DNA of 64,000 bases from Allium sativum (GCA_030737875.1 CM060924.1:152638197-152702196); one strand, 5' to 3'. Counted from the stretch's first letter, positions 22,201 through 33,393 are shown. The notes: a model not told the origin generated them from the sequence alone. Numbers and translations: made by a program.

Positions 22201-22789
22201 ATAACCACTTTTGATCGAACAGTTGATTTGGTCCTTTTAAATTTTTTGGTTAATTCTTTAACCGCTCTCAAATTTCTCATTCTTATTAGATTAATATAAT
22301 TAATCTAATAATTTCTACTAAATTGTTTATTTAAATATAATTCTTCTAAATAATAACCAGTATAAAACTGATTTAACTATTCAATCCTGACCATATAATC
22401 ATTTTACCAATTCCTAATATATGTCTATTTTTAATAAATTCCATTTCAGTTATAAAATAAATATTATAACTTCATTTTGTCAATTCGCCGAACGGTAATT
22501 CAACGTTTAAACAAAACGGTGTATTTTGGACCATATCTGCCAATCACTCAATCAATACCGTTCAGTGATTCAAATCACAAGATTCAACAAAGTGAACGGG
22601 GTTTAAAGTCAACGGTTTACAATCAATGGGGTTCAATCAGTTCATATATGTAAATGATATGAAATAAAACAGCATACAAATATTTTAACAACTAAAATAT
22701 AATTAATGGCAACCATTCAATCAAGATGAGCATCCAAGGTAACCAAACATCAATTATCAACGATTAAATCTAATTATATGAATTTAATC

Positions 22790-24247
22790 ACATCATAACA
22801 TTTCAGAAGGTGTGAGAATTAACTCATCTTGTTTTCGTTTAATTTTAAACCGATGTTTAAAATTAACGAAATTCCAATCATTTCCGGTTCCAACCCAACC
22901 AGCTTGACTGCGGCCTTTGTTTATGTGATCCCAATTAATCCCGTTCCGTCGAATTATGTTAACGAATAATACTTCTCCCTCGTCCATGCCACTCCTGGTA
23001 CCATTTACCATCCTCCCACGCCCATTACTTCATTCTTGTACCTGGAATGGAAGTGCCGACCCCCTTTTCTTCTTTTGCTAGAGATCGTATACTTTCTAAG
23101 GGCCCAAGCCCAATGTAATTTCAGCCGCCTCTTACTTTTATACTACTTCTAACCGTTCCAGAAAATATGAGACCCATTTCTTTACATCACGCTACACACT
23201 TTTTACTCATGCACGCTCTACACCCGCCCCCTCATGAATGCAACAGCCACCGCATGCACCATCTCGTTACCGCATACACCATATAGTTTGTCTATAAAGT
23301 CCACCGTATATTTTCCTTTCCAAACTTTAACTCCTGCAGCAAGATTCACCCCCTTTCTTCCTCCATCGTCCAACTCCGGCGCCGTCACTACCCTGAAAAC
23401 TCAACAGCATTTCAACGCTGCTATCAAACTTCGCCATTTTCTCTACCCTACGCCAGTTCCTCTTTTCTTAATCCTTACCATACACGCACGTCAGGTACAC
23501 TTCCTTGCTCGTTTTCATGGTGGCTCCCTGAAACCGCTGCACATAATACACCATTTTAACACTTCCATCCCCTCACGTGATTTCTCCCTTTCCATTGTTA
23601 AATTTTTCCATGCACACCTCGCCATAACCTTACTCCTACCAAAACCGTTCATTTTCTAAACCCACACAAACTCTCCCTTTGTGAACTCTTCACCCATCAG
23701 TACGACAGGCCCCCTCCAACTTCGATGAAAGTCACGCACCAAACCTTATTTTACTCTGCCTTCCACACAACTTCCTCAGTTCCTATATCATATGCATGCT
23801 ACAAAGCCCATGCAAACTTCTGCTCTTATAATACCACTTCCCTTAAGACACTACTCCAAATACTCCCACACCATCAAAACAATGAAACCCAACTCTCCCA
23901 TGTACTGCCACGACTTCAATCACCGGACAAGCACCGGGTTTCCTGCATCCAAACATCTTCACTGTTGTCGACTCCTACACTTCGACAAGCTCCGATCAAA
24001 TAGCCACCTTCGCTCAGTTTTACTCCTCAACTGTGCTGCCGACACCACCAGACATACTGCTCCGCCCCTCCGATCTGTGCTAACTTTAAACAGGACCGAG
24101 CTTTGTCCAAGACTAAAATATAGAGTACGGGGTGAACATCGGATCAGGAGTTCCATGAATTACTCTCGTTTGATCTCATGAAGTATTTCATTTTAGTTTT
24201 GAAGATTTACTGTGAATAGTTGCAGAGATGAGAAGGCACGACATGGC
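22790..24247 (-). other. Leader-like region of solo LTR
   Basis: Downstream (minus strand) of the TATA box. The 23040-24180 part is richer in G and C than the surroundings and is C-rich on the plus strand, G-rich in the inferred sense. Several short frames exist on both strands (for example plus 23234-23659 and 23725-24003), none with a recognisable domain. It occupies the position of the GC-rich blocks of the other LTRs, about 1.1 kb from the LTR start once the Harbinger element is removed. Confidence 0.4.
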
Positions 24248-24255
24248 TTTATATA
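24248..24255 (-). promoter_or_regulatory. TATA box of solo LTR
   Basis: TATATAAA on the minus strand in the context GGCCTATATAAAGCC, the best TATA sequence in any of these LTRs. Confidence 0.6.
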
Positions 24256-24754
24256 GGCCTGAGGAGTCTTCCAGTGAAAGGAACCAAAGAGATATTTTTA
24301 TTTTTCCCTTTATTATTCTCGTTTCCAGTGTATGGATGTATGGCGTACCATGCTTGTTTTTATGAGAGTATGGAGTTTTGTAAGTTTGCCAAAGATTTTC
24401 GTCATTCTTTTGCGTCTAGGCTTATGGCTGTAGAATAGGGTATGGTATGTGTCACTATCCTTATTTAATGAACCATACGGTGTTCCATACCTATGCTTTA
24501 AAATAAATGAAGTAGCATAGCAGATATTTTAGTTGGCTAGACTACAGTTTGGAATGGGATTGTCCGCATTTGCAAAGATTTCGGTTTACTCATTTTTACT
24601 GGGTAATAATTCGCAAATTAAAACTAGGAAGAAGAGTATTTGGTCACCGCAATATATAGATGGATTTGAGCTAAAAAAAAAGGTGCGAAAGTCAATATAG
24701 GCCATGCTAGTGATTCGACCCATCAGAGATTTTTTTTCTACTCCTACGGGCTTA

Positions 24755-24767
24755 GAGCATCTCCAAC
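24755..24767 (+). repeat. Left terminal inverted repeat
   Basis: GAGCATCTCCAAC, preceded by TTA. This is a common end of plant PIF/Harbinger elements and related MITEs. Confidence 0.9.
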
Positions 24768-24837
24768 TGTTCGGGTGTAGAAATCTGAATTTCTACACTC
24801 CGAATAATCGGAGCAGGCAAATTTCCCAACAGATTAC

Positions 24838-24950
24838 CACGCGGTTGTTAAACAAACGCGTAGCTATAGGCGCTTGTTTAACAACCGCGTAGACCACGCG
24901 CCTGTTTAACAACCGTGTGAATACACGCGTTTGTTAAACAGACGCGTGGT
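24838..24950. repeat. Left subterminal palindromic repeats
   Basis: Four copies of a roughly 20-bp motif with core TTGTT-A/T-AACAA and CGCG edges, for example CGCTTGTTTAACAACCGCG. Facing copies occur at the right end (28958-29046). Likely binding sites for the element's Myb-like protein or transposase. Confidence 0.75.
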
Positions 24951-25281
24951 ACGTTGTTATAAAATTTCACCCTCATTTGATTATCTTTTGATGAAACAAT
25001 CAACTTGATTATCTTTTAATGTTAATTTCTACTACTACTGAAAATATGTGTATATACCGTTTCATATGTGGTTTGGATTTATATTCATATTGAAAGAACA
25101 TTACTTGATACCGAAATTTTGACTACAAAGTTGCTTACAAGAAATAACAATGAAATACGTACTAAAACTTAGAATGCACGTACAAGCAATAACCAAAACT
25201 ATTTGTCTATTCAGCACCGAATCGGGTTATCCAACTGTAACGCAGTTTGTAGGCTTCGTACCCAACAAAATCAGTCCTATA

Positions 25282-25851
25282 CTATGCAAGGTAACGAGAA
25301 TCATAAGTTGCCCGATTCGTTTTAAATATGCTTACATCTTCAACTGTCTCTATAATCTTCTGGTATCGTTCACAAGTATCAACGAAACGCCGATGAGCCA
25401 TATGAATATCAGCAGAATTTCGTGTAGTGGTGCATTTATGATGATTGTTATGTAATCTTGTTACCATAGACCAAAATTCTTCAAGGGTAAGCCCTCCTCC
25501 ATTTTGCAAAAGAAGCAATTCTCTTTTATCAACTTCGATATAGGATTTCATGAGTATAAGTAAGTCCTGAGGAGAGAAATCTGTTGTTGCACCACTGGAG
25601 CTAGCTTTACTCTGGTTGGGACGAGTACGGTTAACCACTTGCCTTTTTGTGTTTTTGCGTGGACGTCCTTTTGTTTTTTGAACTTCAACTATTTGTTCAG
25701 TACCACGAACAACTTCATTTTGAACTGGTTCTTGCGCCTCTTTAACATGTGTATCTGGAACGAAACCACCATCTTTTTCCTCCTCCTTGTTCCGTTCATA
25801 CTCATCAAACATTTTATCTACGAGTTCATCACTTATGTACCAATCGTCCAT
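25282..25851 (-). CDS. Myb/trihelix-like DNA-binding protein of Harbinger
   Basis: 189 codons, the second protein that PIF/Harbinger elements normally need alongside the transposase, for DNA binding and bringing the transposase to the ends. Residues 1-50 are acidic. An AT-hook-like TKGRPRKNTK lies at 60-69. Residues 91-170 (from DFSPQDLLILMKS) have the length and helix pattern of a Myb/SANT trihelix domain, with W127 in the middle, but lack the usual full set of tryptophans. It is transcribed away from the other two genes. No frame break seen. The family call comes from context plus pattern, not a clear motif match. Start: the only ATG near the 5' end of the frame. Confidence 0.7.
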   Translation of the reverse strand: MDDWYISDELVDKMFDEYERNKEEEKDGGFVPDTHVKEAQEPVQNEVVRGTEQIVEVQKTKGRPRKNTKRQVVNRTRPNQSKASSSGATTDFSPQDLLILMKSYIEVDKRELLLLQNGGGLTLEEFWSMVTRLHNNHHKCTTTRNSADIHMAHRRFVDTCERYQKIIETVEDVSIFKTNRATYDSRYLA

Positions 25852-26299
25852 TTAAGCTACACACAAACAACAAACATATTATGTACACAAAGACATATGT
25901 AAACACGTAGAAGGAACAAGAGTATTAGTTTCTTACCTTATGTAGAAAACACAATTCTGTAGGTATGATTGGGGGACGAAGTGTCAACTATTTAAACAAG
26001 GGAGTTGCTTTTTGGTAAAGCTCTATCATCATTAATTGAGCAGTACAAGATACAGACATATGACAAGACAACTCTCTGCCCTCAACAGTTGATGTTACTA
26101 CACTCTGCACCACTAGGGTAACATGTTATAGGTTGTCCAACTAATAAAAACAACGTGACTTGACAAATTGTACTGGTTAAAGATGAGATGAACGCTGCTT
26201 TAATAAAGAAAAGCCGGGAAACAAGGGTCATCCCCGTGTCATATCACCTTGAATAACTCCATAAGTTAAGGGGTCGTCACATGCACACTACATTGCCCC

Positions 26300-26306
26300 T
26301 ATAAAT
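26300..26306 (+). promoter_or_regulatory. TATA box of GRF gene
   Basis: TATAAAT in CCCCTATAAATGTATAC, 58 bp before the ATG at 26364. Confidence 0.55.
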
Positions 26307-26363
26307 GTATACGGTTACCACTTTTTAGTTAGCTGGAACCAAAATTTTCATCAAAATAATAAA

Positions 26364-26924
26364 ATGTCTTCATGGTCATGGCCCTCGTCAACGGATTCGA
26401 ACTATGATCAAAACTTTCCTGAGCGTCCTCCTTCAAGTCCAAGAACAGATATTGATTGGAATATCGAGTACCAAGAGCGGCACTACGAGGAATTGTATCA
26501 AGTCTACCCGGAGTTTACCCACTTGACGATTCATCCACCAGTTGCTCATGTTCCAGATGTTGGTCATCAAGAGGATGTAAATGAAGAACGCTTACAAGCG
26601 GCTACAGTCCCTGATCCTCCGACTGTACCAGATGTAGGTCATCAGGAGGTACGACGAGTTTCAGTTGAACAGTCTCCTAACGAGCAGGAAGTTAACTCCT
26701 ATCCCGTTTGTTGCCACTGTGGTTACGCGGTAGAGGTGGTAGTCCGGGCTGACGGAGATGATATTGGTCGCAGGATCCAATTATGCTCGCTATGGCCTAA
26801 CGGTTGCAATTATTTTGAGTGGATAGACGACCGTTTCCCGCTGCGGGCTATTGCTTATACAAACGAGTTAGAACAAGAGAATAGACGACTTCGAACTTCT
26901 TTGAATGAGCGTAACAATAAATGA
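26364..26924 (+). CDS. GRF-type zinc-finger protein inside Harbinger
   Basis: 186 codons, intact. The first 110 residues are acidic and Pro-rich and contain the octapeptide VPDVGHQE twice (63-70 and 88-95). A GRF zinc finger spans about 114-158: CCHC at 116-119, GRR at 135-137, C141, C148 and the following FEW, matching the family layout CxCG...GRRF..C...C.FF.W. Residues 165-183 look like a short coiled coil. GRF fingers bind nucleic acid, often single-stranded, in DNA-repair enzymes. Here it sits between the divergent Myb-like gene and the transposase, with its own TATA box, so it is an element-borne third gene. Its role in transposition is unknown; it may be captured or family-typical. Confidence 0.8.
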   Translation: MSSWSWPSSTDSNYDQNFPERPPSSPRTDIDWNIEYQERHYEELYQVYPEFTHLTIHPPVAHVPDVGHQEDVNEERLQAATVPDPPTVPDVGHQEVRRVSVEQSPNEQEVNSYPVCCHCGYAVEVVVRADGDDIGRRIQLCSLWPNGCNYFEWIDDRFPLRAIAYTNELEQENRRLRTSLNERNNK

Positions 26925-26939
26925 GTTTGCGTACTAAAA

Positions 26940-27190
26940 CTACTATCGTGTAGACAAGCATACTCCAGTAACCGATGCATTACTTGCTTTATGACAAGCA
27001 TACTCCAGTAACCAATGCATGATTTGCTTTAAGACAAGAATACTCCATTAACCAATGCATGTCACATTATGGTTTCCAATGAAGACCAATGCATGATTTG
27101 CTCCAGTAACCAATGCATCATTTGCTTTAAGACAAGAATACTCCATTAACCAATGCATGTCACATTATGGTATCCAATGAAGACCAAAAT
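26940..27190 (+). repeat. Short tandem repeats upstream of transposase
   Basis: About 40-bp units built on GACAAGCATACTCCAGTAAC then CAATGCATGATTTGCTTTA, three or more copies, plus a larger repeated unit ending in CCAATGAAGACC. In the promoter region of the transposase, so possibly regulatory. Confidence 0.75.
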
Positions 27191-27206
27191 GTAGAAAAAA
27201 ATATGT

Positions 27207-27213
27207 TATATAA
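27207..27213 (+). promoter_or_regulatory. TATA box of transposase gene
   Basis: TATATAA, 81-87 bp upstream of the ATG at 27294. Confidence 0.6.
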
Positions 27214-27293
27214 GGAGGAAAACTTGCAGCATTCACTACTCAGACACAATCCACAATTTGTTGTGTATACACTCAAAAACTCAAAAAACCACA

Positions 27294-28585
27294 ATGTCCA
27301 CCGAAGAGACTTTGTTGTTGGATGATAGTGACGAAGAGTTTGATGTTATAGTGGATGATCATTTCCGACAACAAAGACAGCTTATAGGTGCCTTAAGAGA
27401 TGGTGAATCTAGCAAATCCCATGGAGGTTCTGTTGTAGGCCGTCGATATAAAAATAGACATCATGCATTTCACAACGAGAGACTGATGGAAGATTATTTT
27501 GTCTCAAATGCGAGGTACACAAGTACAGAGTTTAGAAGGAGATTCCGAATGAGGCGCCCTTTGTTTCTTCGAATCCTAGATTGTATTAAACAACACGATT
27601 CCTACTTTATCTACAAACACAATGCTTCTAAGACAATGGGGCTCAGCGGAATTCAAAAAATGACAGCTGCGCTGCGTATGATAGCCTATGGCGGTCCTGC
27701 TGACGCTCAAGACGAAAATTTGAAAATGGCAGAAAGCACAGTGCTAGAATGCTTAGACCATTTCTGCCAAGCTATCGTAGACGTTTACGGTAATCAATAC
27801 TTGCGTAGACCGAACAAAGCCGACATTGCAATGTTAATGGATATGCACGGTAGCAGAGGATGGCCAGGGATGTTAGGATCTTTAGATTGCATGCATTGGG
27901 AGTGGAAGAATTGTCCGAAAGCATATGCTGGAGCTTATCAGGGTAAGTCTCGTACGTCAACTATTATACTTGAAGCTGTAGCGTCGTACGACTTGTGGAT
28001 ATGGCATGCTTTTTTCGGAATGCCGGGTTCGAACAACGATTTGAAATAGTTGAACGCTCAACGTTGTTTAACGATTTGGCGAACGGTAGATCAGTTCCAC
28101 ATCATTTTACGTTAGAGGGTCACGAGTATGACCATGGTTATTACCTAGGCGATGGTATATACCCGCAATGGAGTACGATAGTCAAGACAATACCGAACCC
28201 ACAAAACAATAAACAAGCAAGGTTTGCAGCAATGCAAGAAGGACAAAGAAAGGATGTAGAAAGAGCGTTTGGCATTTTACAATCCAGATTTGCCATAGTC
28301 AGTAATCCATGCAGACTTTGGTCTCCACTTAAAATGACTAGGATAATGTATACTTGTGTTATTTTACATAACATGATTATAGAGGACGAAAGAGACATGG
28401 AGGATGATTTCAATTACGACTGCACTGCTCCACCACCTGAGATTTGGCGTGAAAATATGATTGAAAGCGAACTAGAGCTTGAGTTTCACGTCGAAAGCCA
28501 GATGGCTTACCGTAACGCACACATTCATCGAAGACTCCAGCAAGATTTAACAAATCATTTATGGAACTTTGTTGGAAGCCAGTGA
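27294..28585 (+). pseudogene. PIF/Harbinger DDE transposase, one frameshift
   Basis: Cuts and rejoins the element at TTA-type targets. The first frame runs from ATG 27294 to a TAG at 28047 (251 codons); the second continues to 28585. Residues: acidic N-terminus, an FRRRFRMRRPLFLRI helix-rich segment around 80-100, then the catalytic core. D198 lies in GSLDCMHWEW (codon at 27885), D249 in GSNND (codon 28038), and the Glu in DVERAFG (codon 28259). All three catalytic residues are present. The reading frame shifts by one base in the TTTGAAATAG stretch at 28041-28047, one codon after the second Asp; downstream the sequence (ERSTLFNDL, HDYG-type GYYLGDGIYP, ILHNMIIEDER) is well preserved. A single recent indel, or a sequencing error, would explain this. 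An alternative start at 27258 adds 12 residues. Confidence 0.88.
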
Positions 28586-28757
28586 AACTGTTTACCCTTA
28601 GTTGTTGTGTTTTCGTACTTTGTATCTTAAGCTATGTATCCGTTAAATGTTCTAGTACTAGTATCCGTTAAATGTTAGTAGTTCTAGTACTGTAATTTGT
28701 ATCCTTTAATCAATATCTGAAACTATGTATCCATTAAATGTTAGTGCAATCATGTAT

Positions 28758-28945
28758 CTTAAGCTTTTGTGCAACTGTTGATTGTTTTTGTTTTATTACA
28801 TCTTCGTGTTTAAATTTTGGTACAATCAAGATAAATATCACAAAATTTTAAGTCCAGACTCCAGGCAACAGTTGATTGTTTTTGTTTAATTACATCTTCG
28901 TGTCTAAATTTGGGTACAATCAACATAAATATCACAAAATTTTAA
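28758..28945 (+). repeat. About 95-bp tandem duplication after transposase
   Basis: Two near-identical copies of a segment with GTTGATTGTTTTTGTTT, ATTACATCTTCGTG and ACAATCAAGATAAATATCAC (one at 28774-28850, one at 28870-28944). Upstream, 28635-28760 has short repeats of ATCCGTTAAATGTTAGTA. Non-coding 3' flank of the transposase. Confidence 0.8.
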
Positions 28946-28957
28946 CTCATGACTCCA

Positions 28958-29046
28958 AGCGGTTGTTGAACAACCGCGTAAATACACGCGGTTGTTGAAC
29001 AAGCGCGCGCTTGTTCAACATTCACGCGGTTGTTCAACAACCGCGT
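28958..29046. repeat. Right subterminal palindromic repeats
   Basis: Copies include GCGGTTGTTGAACAACCGC, a 9-bp inverted repeat around a single G. The central base is G/C here and A/T at the left end, while the arms are shared. Confidence 0.75.
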
Positions 29047-29163
29047 GACTAGTTTGGACATTCCGGAACTATCTCCCCCGAAATCCGAACAGATGGAAGA
29101 ATCCATCCGCTGTTGGACACCATTTTGAGGTTGGATTTCGGATATTTGGATTTCAGATACTTT

Positions 29164-29176
29164 GTTGGAGATGCTC
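29164..29176 (-). repeat. Right terminal inverted repeat
   Basis: GTTGGAGATGCTC, the exact reverse complement of the left end, followed by TTA. Confidence 0.9.
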
Positions 29177-29723
29177 TTAGGTTGGATCGGAAACATAAGG
29201 GTAGACTATGAGTAATAAATTTTGATTTGATTGTACTGAAGGCGACCAACGATTTTTAGTTATAACGTTAACGTACCCCATATATATAAAACCTTGTCCA
29301 CATATGACTCGCTATTGATAGATATAACTATACCGTCGCGCCCAGCAGTGTGCCATGATCACACATATATAATAATATCGGTAAGTTAACTTATATTGTG
29401 ATAACCCAAAATGTTGATATAGGGTGCAAAACACTCCAAATAAAAAGTAGCTTATTTTACGAAATAAAAATTACAGTAAAATTCTAAAAATTAAATTATA
29501 ACTGCATCTCAGAATTCTTCTCCAAATTCGAAACCGATATTTAATTACATTTAAATATCGTTATGGTTTATAAACGATTCCACAACGATTGTTTCAGAAT
29601 TATATTATATGTCTAGAAATTATTCTAGATCGTTTAATTCAACTGTTAAAATTTGCAAAACAATATTTAAAATCATATTTAAATATTAAATAACATAGTT
29701 AAAATCTGGTACGTTACAACATC

Positions 29724-29817
29724 TTTCTAAAGAAGTTAAGAAACTAAGATTTCACTTTAGAAATGATAAGTTACGTCCAGTTTAAAATTCCGAAAAGTCG
29801 CTGTGGAATTTATATAT

Positions 29818-29864
<47 letters not shown>

Positions 29865-30356
29865 CCTTAAAATTGAAAATTTTGCATACAACCTTCGTTT
29901 TCGACGAAACCACTTTTGTTGGATCTGGGATGTCAAGTTATTGCTAGATTCCAAAGTTCATCATTTTCTGAATCAATATGTGAGTGTGGCAAAGGAAAAT
30001 GCGTTTGACCCGTTTCAGTTGAATTTAATCGACTGAAAAATGACCATTTTTCAAACGGTCTCAGAATTCGATGAAATTAGTTTTGTTGGGACCGTATCAT
30101 CAATAAGAAGTCATAAATAATTTTTCTGGAATTTTTAGAGTCTGTATGTGGCCCCGGTAAATTAAAATGTACGTTAAAATCAATGTTGACCGTTCTATTT
30201 ATTTATATTTTAATTTTGAAGAAACCGATCGAATCAGTCGAATTGGCTTACCAGACATATCCCATTGTGTTTGGAATGGGGGTATTTGGCTAGGGCGACA
30301 GTCGTTGGGTGTCGTTTGGAGTTTGATATAGAAAGTCAACTTTAATGGAAAATAAG
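29724..30356 (+). mobile_element. Left LTR of element 2, piece 2
   Basis: Matches about 48100-48706 of the right LTR. Contains a (TA)n run at 29822-29860. Interrupted at 30356 by the chromovirus, whose flanks are ATAAG here and ATAAT at 41552-41556. Confidence 0.88.
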
Positions 30357-33300
30357 TGTAACACCCCACGTCCATTAATGTCACTCACAAAGGGAATCCA
30401 TTAACTTCCATGGAGGTTTTAAGTGAATATAGAACAGTAAAATTACAACAAGACAGATATAAAATAGTACTTGGAAATTCAAAAACTTTATTTCATTGTA
30501 GCAGAAGTCAAAACATGTTTGATTACATCATAACACCATATTCAATGTCAAGTACAATATCTATCTTGATAAAACAAGTATATAATCCCATTACATGAAT
30601 AGCCATTAAAAAGAAAGATAACAAGCTGGACTTTACTTCAGTAGTCCAAGCTTTCCAGAAGATAAGCGATCCAACTAGACTCCACTAGAACTTGGCCCAA
30701 CCTGTGGACCTGAAGGGAGAAAAAGGATGGAAAAGAGGGGGTCAGACATAAAGTCTGGTGAATATGATAATTCTACAGTACTATTACCAAAATAACTGGA
30801 CTAAGGCATAAGCTGGAAAACAAGAAAATGTCTATGAAGAGCAGATTAAGGACATAGACAATCGCTAAAGGCAACGTTATAGGCGCTCCTAAATACTAAA
30901 GGATAAACACTATACTGCACCACACCAGTCACCCTAAAGATTCATCCCACTTAGCTTCACTTAGAAACTTTCCCAATGGCTTTACGTGCCCCTAGCTGAC
31001 TACATAGGTGCCGCCTGCCCCTATCTCCACTAGGTGTAACCTACTTCCCATTATTCGATCGGCTCCCTAACTCGTAGATACCCGTGCTGGCCCCACAGTG
31101 GGGTGTATCACTCCCCTAAAGTGGCAACCTGATACAACGGACATGCACGGCTTATACCTACACGATGCAACAACGTCTTACCTACCAGCCCAGGTCCACA
31201 CACGCATATGAAACCCGTTGGACTTGCGTTGCCACCGCTCCCTGTTTTGGCCTCTTATAGTCAAACCCAGTATGCGTGTCCCGTACTCGACTTGGGTCGA
31301 GCCCACAAAGATACATTTTGGGATACTGGTTGAAATGGGCCCCCACTATTTACCACAAGCATTCCACCTAAGCTTGTCCCCATTAGTCCATCCCACTTAA
31401 CCCACTTAGTCATGTTCATTTACATGTGTGTTTGGTTAAGTCTAATCGTATTTCAAATGCCTCTAAAGGCAACCACCAGATTCCTCATGCCACCCAAGGC
31501 ACCTACTTAACCCCCATGTCCCACCTTACATGATTATCTGGTTAAGTATTTCTTAGTTCATTAAGGCCATAACCTCATAAAGACCTCTCACATTAGACTG
31601 GCATTTATGGCAGCTGGATTTGCCGGGCGGGTCCGGGCAGTCTTACACCATAAAAGAGTCTAACCTCGTGTCTTTACAACTGTTATGCTTTAGTTTGGGC
31701 CTAGGACCTCTCACATTGGGCCGACATTTGTGACTACTGGATTTGCCGGGCGGGTCCGGGCAGGTTTACATCACAAACGGGTCCAACCTCGTGTCCTAAG
31801 CATTGATTATTAATAATAATCCACTTTCCCCCAATTTTAATAATTCCCTACTTGAATTATTAATTACTTCCAATTTTTAACAATGTCCATAATTGACTCA
31901 ATTATGGACATTCATTCATGGTATGCAACATCTTACAAAATTGCACCCAATTTATTAATTCCTAATATTACCCCTACCCCACGTTTGAACGTTTATTCGC
32001 AAAATATATGTTAGACTCGAATAGCCTAACTCATAGCATAAAAGAGATTATCATAATAACAACATGTATATGTGACCAAATGAATCATAATAAGGGGTGA
32101 AACTTGCATATGTCCAACTTGCATAGATTATACATGTCATGGATCTAAAGGTGTCAACTTGTTCAAAATTCACCTAATATGATCTCAATCAATTTTCATA
32201 AACTTACATATGAACATGTGTGAATCAACATCATCTAATTTTTTAACAACATGGTTTTATATGGGTACACCTAACTCAATAGGCAAATTCCCATAATCAA
32301 GTTTTATTTAATTATAGTTTCAAGTTTATGGGTACACCTAACCTAATAGGCAAATTCCCATAAACAAGATCCATTTAAATTAAGAAAAAAAAACATAACT
32401 TTAAGCATGATCCAACAACATGATTTTTCAACATAATATAGCATGATTTATAACATGGCATAGTATGATAGTATAACATAGCTTGACATGATTCTCAACA
32501 TAGCACGACATAGCATAAGAGAATTTACAACATAGCATGACATAGAATATATAATTTACATCATACGACAACATAATAACATAATAAGAGATCCACAATA
32601 TATAGAATTTACAATTACAAATCACATCACTTTCTTGTGATCCATTCATAACTGAGTCAAATTAGTTTGTAATAGTCTTGTGAGAATCATCATACTCACC
32701 AACAAAAGAAAAGAATTAGAGAAAGAGAGATCTTTTGATTTGATTTGTGTAGATTTATTTGTAGATGATTAGGCTTCCTCTTCTTAGTTTGTGACGGCTA
32801 TGCTGAACTCCATGACAGCGGCATGACGGTAGCTTCTCTAATTTTACATGTGATTTAGGTCTAGGGTCTACCCACTTATTTATAGATTTTAGAATTCATT
32901 TAGGCCATTAGATTTAACCTAGAAATAACCACAGCCGTTCAGACAAGATGGGTTTATCTTGTTGACTCAGCAATGAGTCAGAAGTGACTCAGCAAACACC
33001 CAGCATATTAATAAACTTCTATTCATGTCATAAATATATATATTTTTTCTACAATGTACATATTAGATACATCCCCCTTTACTTATTATTGTTTTTATAT
33101 ACATATTAGATACATCCCCTCTCTCACACACTTATTAATATTTTTATATTCATATTAGATACATCCCCTCTCTTACACACTTATTAATATTTTTATATTC
33201 ATATTAGATACATCCCCTCTCTTACACACTTATTAATATTTTTATATTCATATTAGATACATCCCCTCTCTTACACACTTATTAATATTTTTATATTCAT

Positions 33301-33378
33301 ATTAGATACATCCCCTCTCTTACACACTTATTAATATTTTAGCAACTTTAGTGTTAATAGAAAATTCGGGGTGTTACA
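30357..33378 (-). mobile_element. 3' LTR of chromovirus
   Basis: 3022 bp, terminal repeats TGTAACACCCC/GGGGTGTTACA. Contains a 49-bp tandem array at 33061-33341 and TAGCATGACATAGCA-type short repeats near 32430-32560. No protein-coding frame supported. Confidence 0.93.
33061..33341 (-). repeat. 49-bp tandem array in 3' LTR
   Basis: Six units starting at 33061, 33104, 33153, 33202, 33251 and 33300, core ATTAGATACATCCCCTCTC. The first unit is 43 bp and diverged. In minus-strand sense the array lies at the very start of U3, within 320 bp of the polypurine tract. Confidence 0.9.
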
Positions 33379-33393
33379 TTCTCCCCTCCTTTT
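33379..33393 (-). promoter_or_regulatory. Polypurine tract of chromovirus
   Basis: AAAAGGAGGGGAGAA on the minus strand, flush with the TGTAAC of the 3' LTR. Confidence 0.85.

Larger units (their letters stand above)
24755..29176 (+). mobile_element. PIF/Harbinger DNA transposon with three genes
   Basis: 4422 bp with terminal inverted repeats starting GAGCATCTCCAAC (24755-24767; mirror at 29164-29176), flanked by TTA on both sides (24752-24754, 29177-29179), as expected for PIF/Harbinger. Contents: subterminal palindromic repeats at both ends, a Myb/trihelix-like gene on the minus strand (25282-25851), a GRF zinc-finger gene (26364-26924) and a DDE transposase (27294-28585) with one frame break. 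Inserted into the solo LTR at 19204-29718. Confidence 0.92.
19204..29718 (-). mobile_element. Solo LTR of a diverged giant family, holding a Harbinger element
   Basis: Bounded by TGTAACGGCCAG at 19204 and CTGGTACGTTACA ending at 29718, flanked on both sides by ACATC (19199-19203 and 29719-29723). Without the Harbinger insertion it is about 6.1 kb. It contains no primer site, polypurine tract or enzyme, so it is a solo LTR. Orientation is minus: TATA at 24248-24255 points left, and minus-strand sequence near 20430-20560 matches the GACCGGG...TTGAAGACC block of the canonical family (for example 45254-45340). It is clearly more diverged than the other copies. 19204-22790 has no gene. Confidence 0.8.

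Noticed and set aside
23234..24181. Overlapping plus-strand frames rich in Thr, Pro and His
   Set aside because: Low-complexity composition, no domain, and antisense to the inferred LTR transcript; could be a captured gene piece but I cannot support it.
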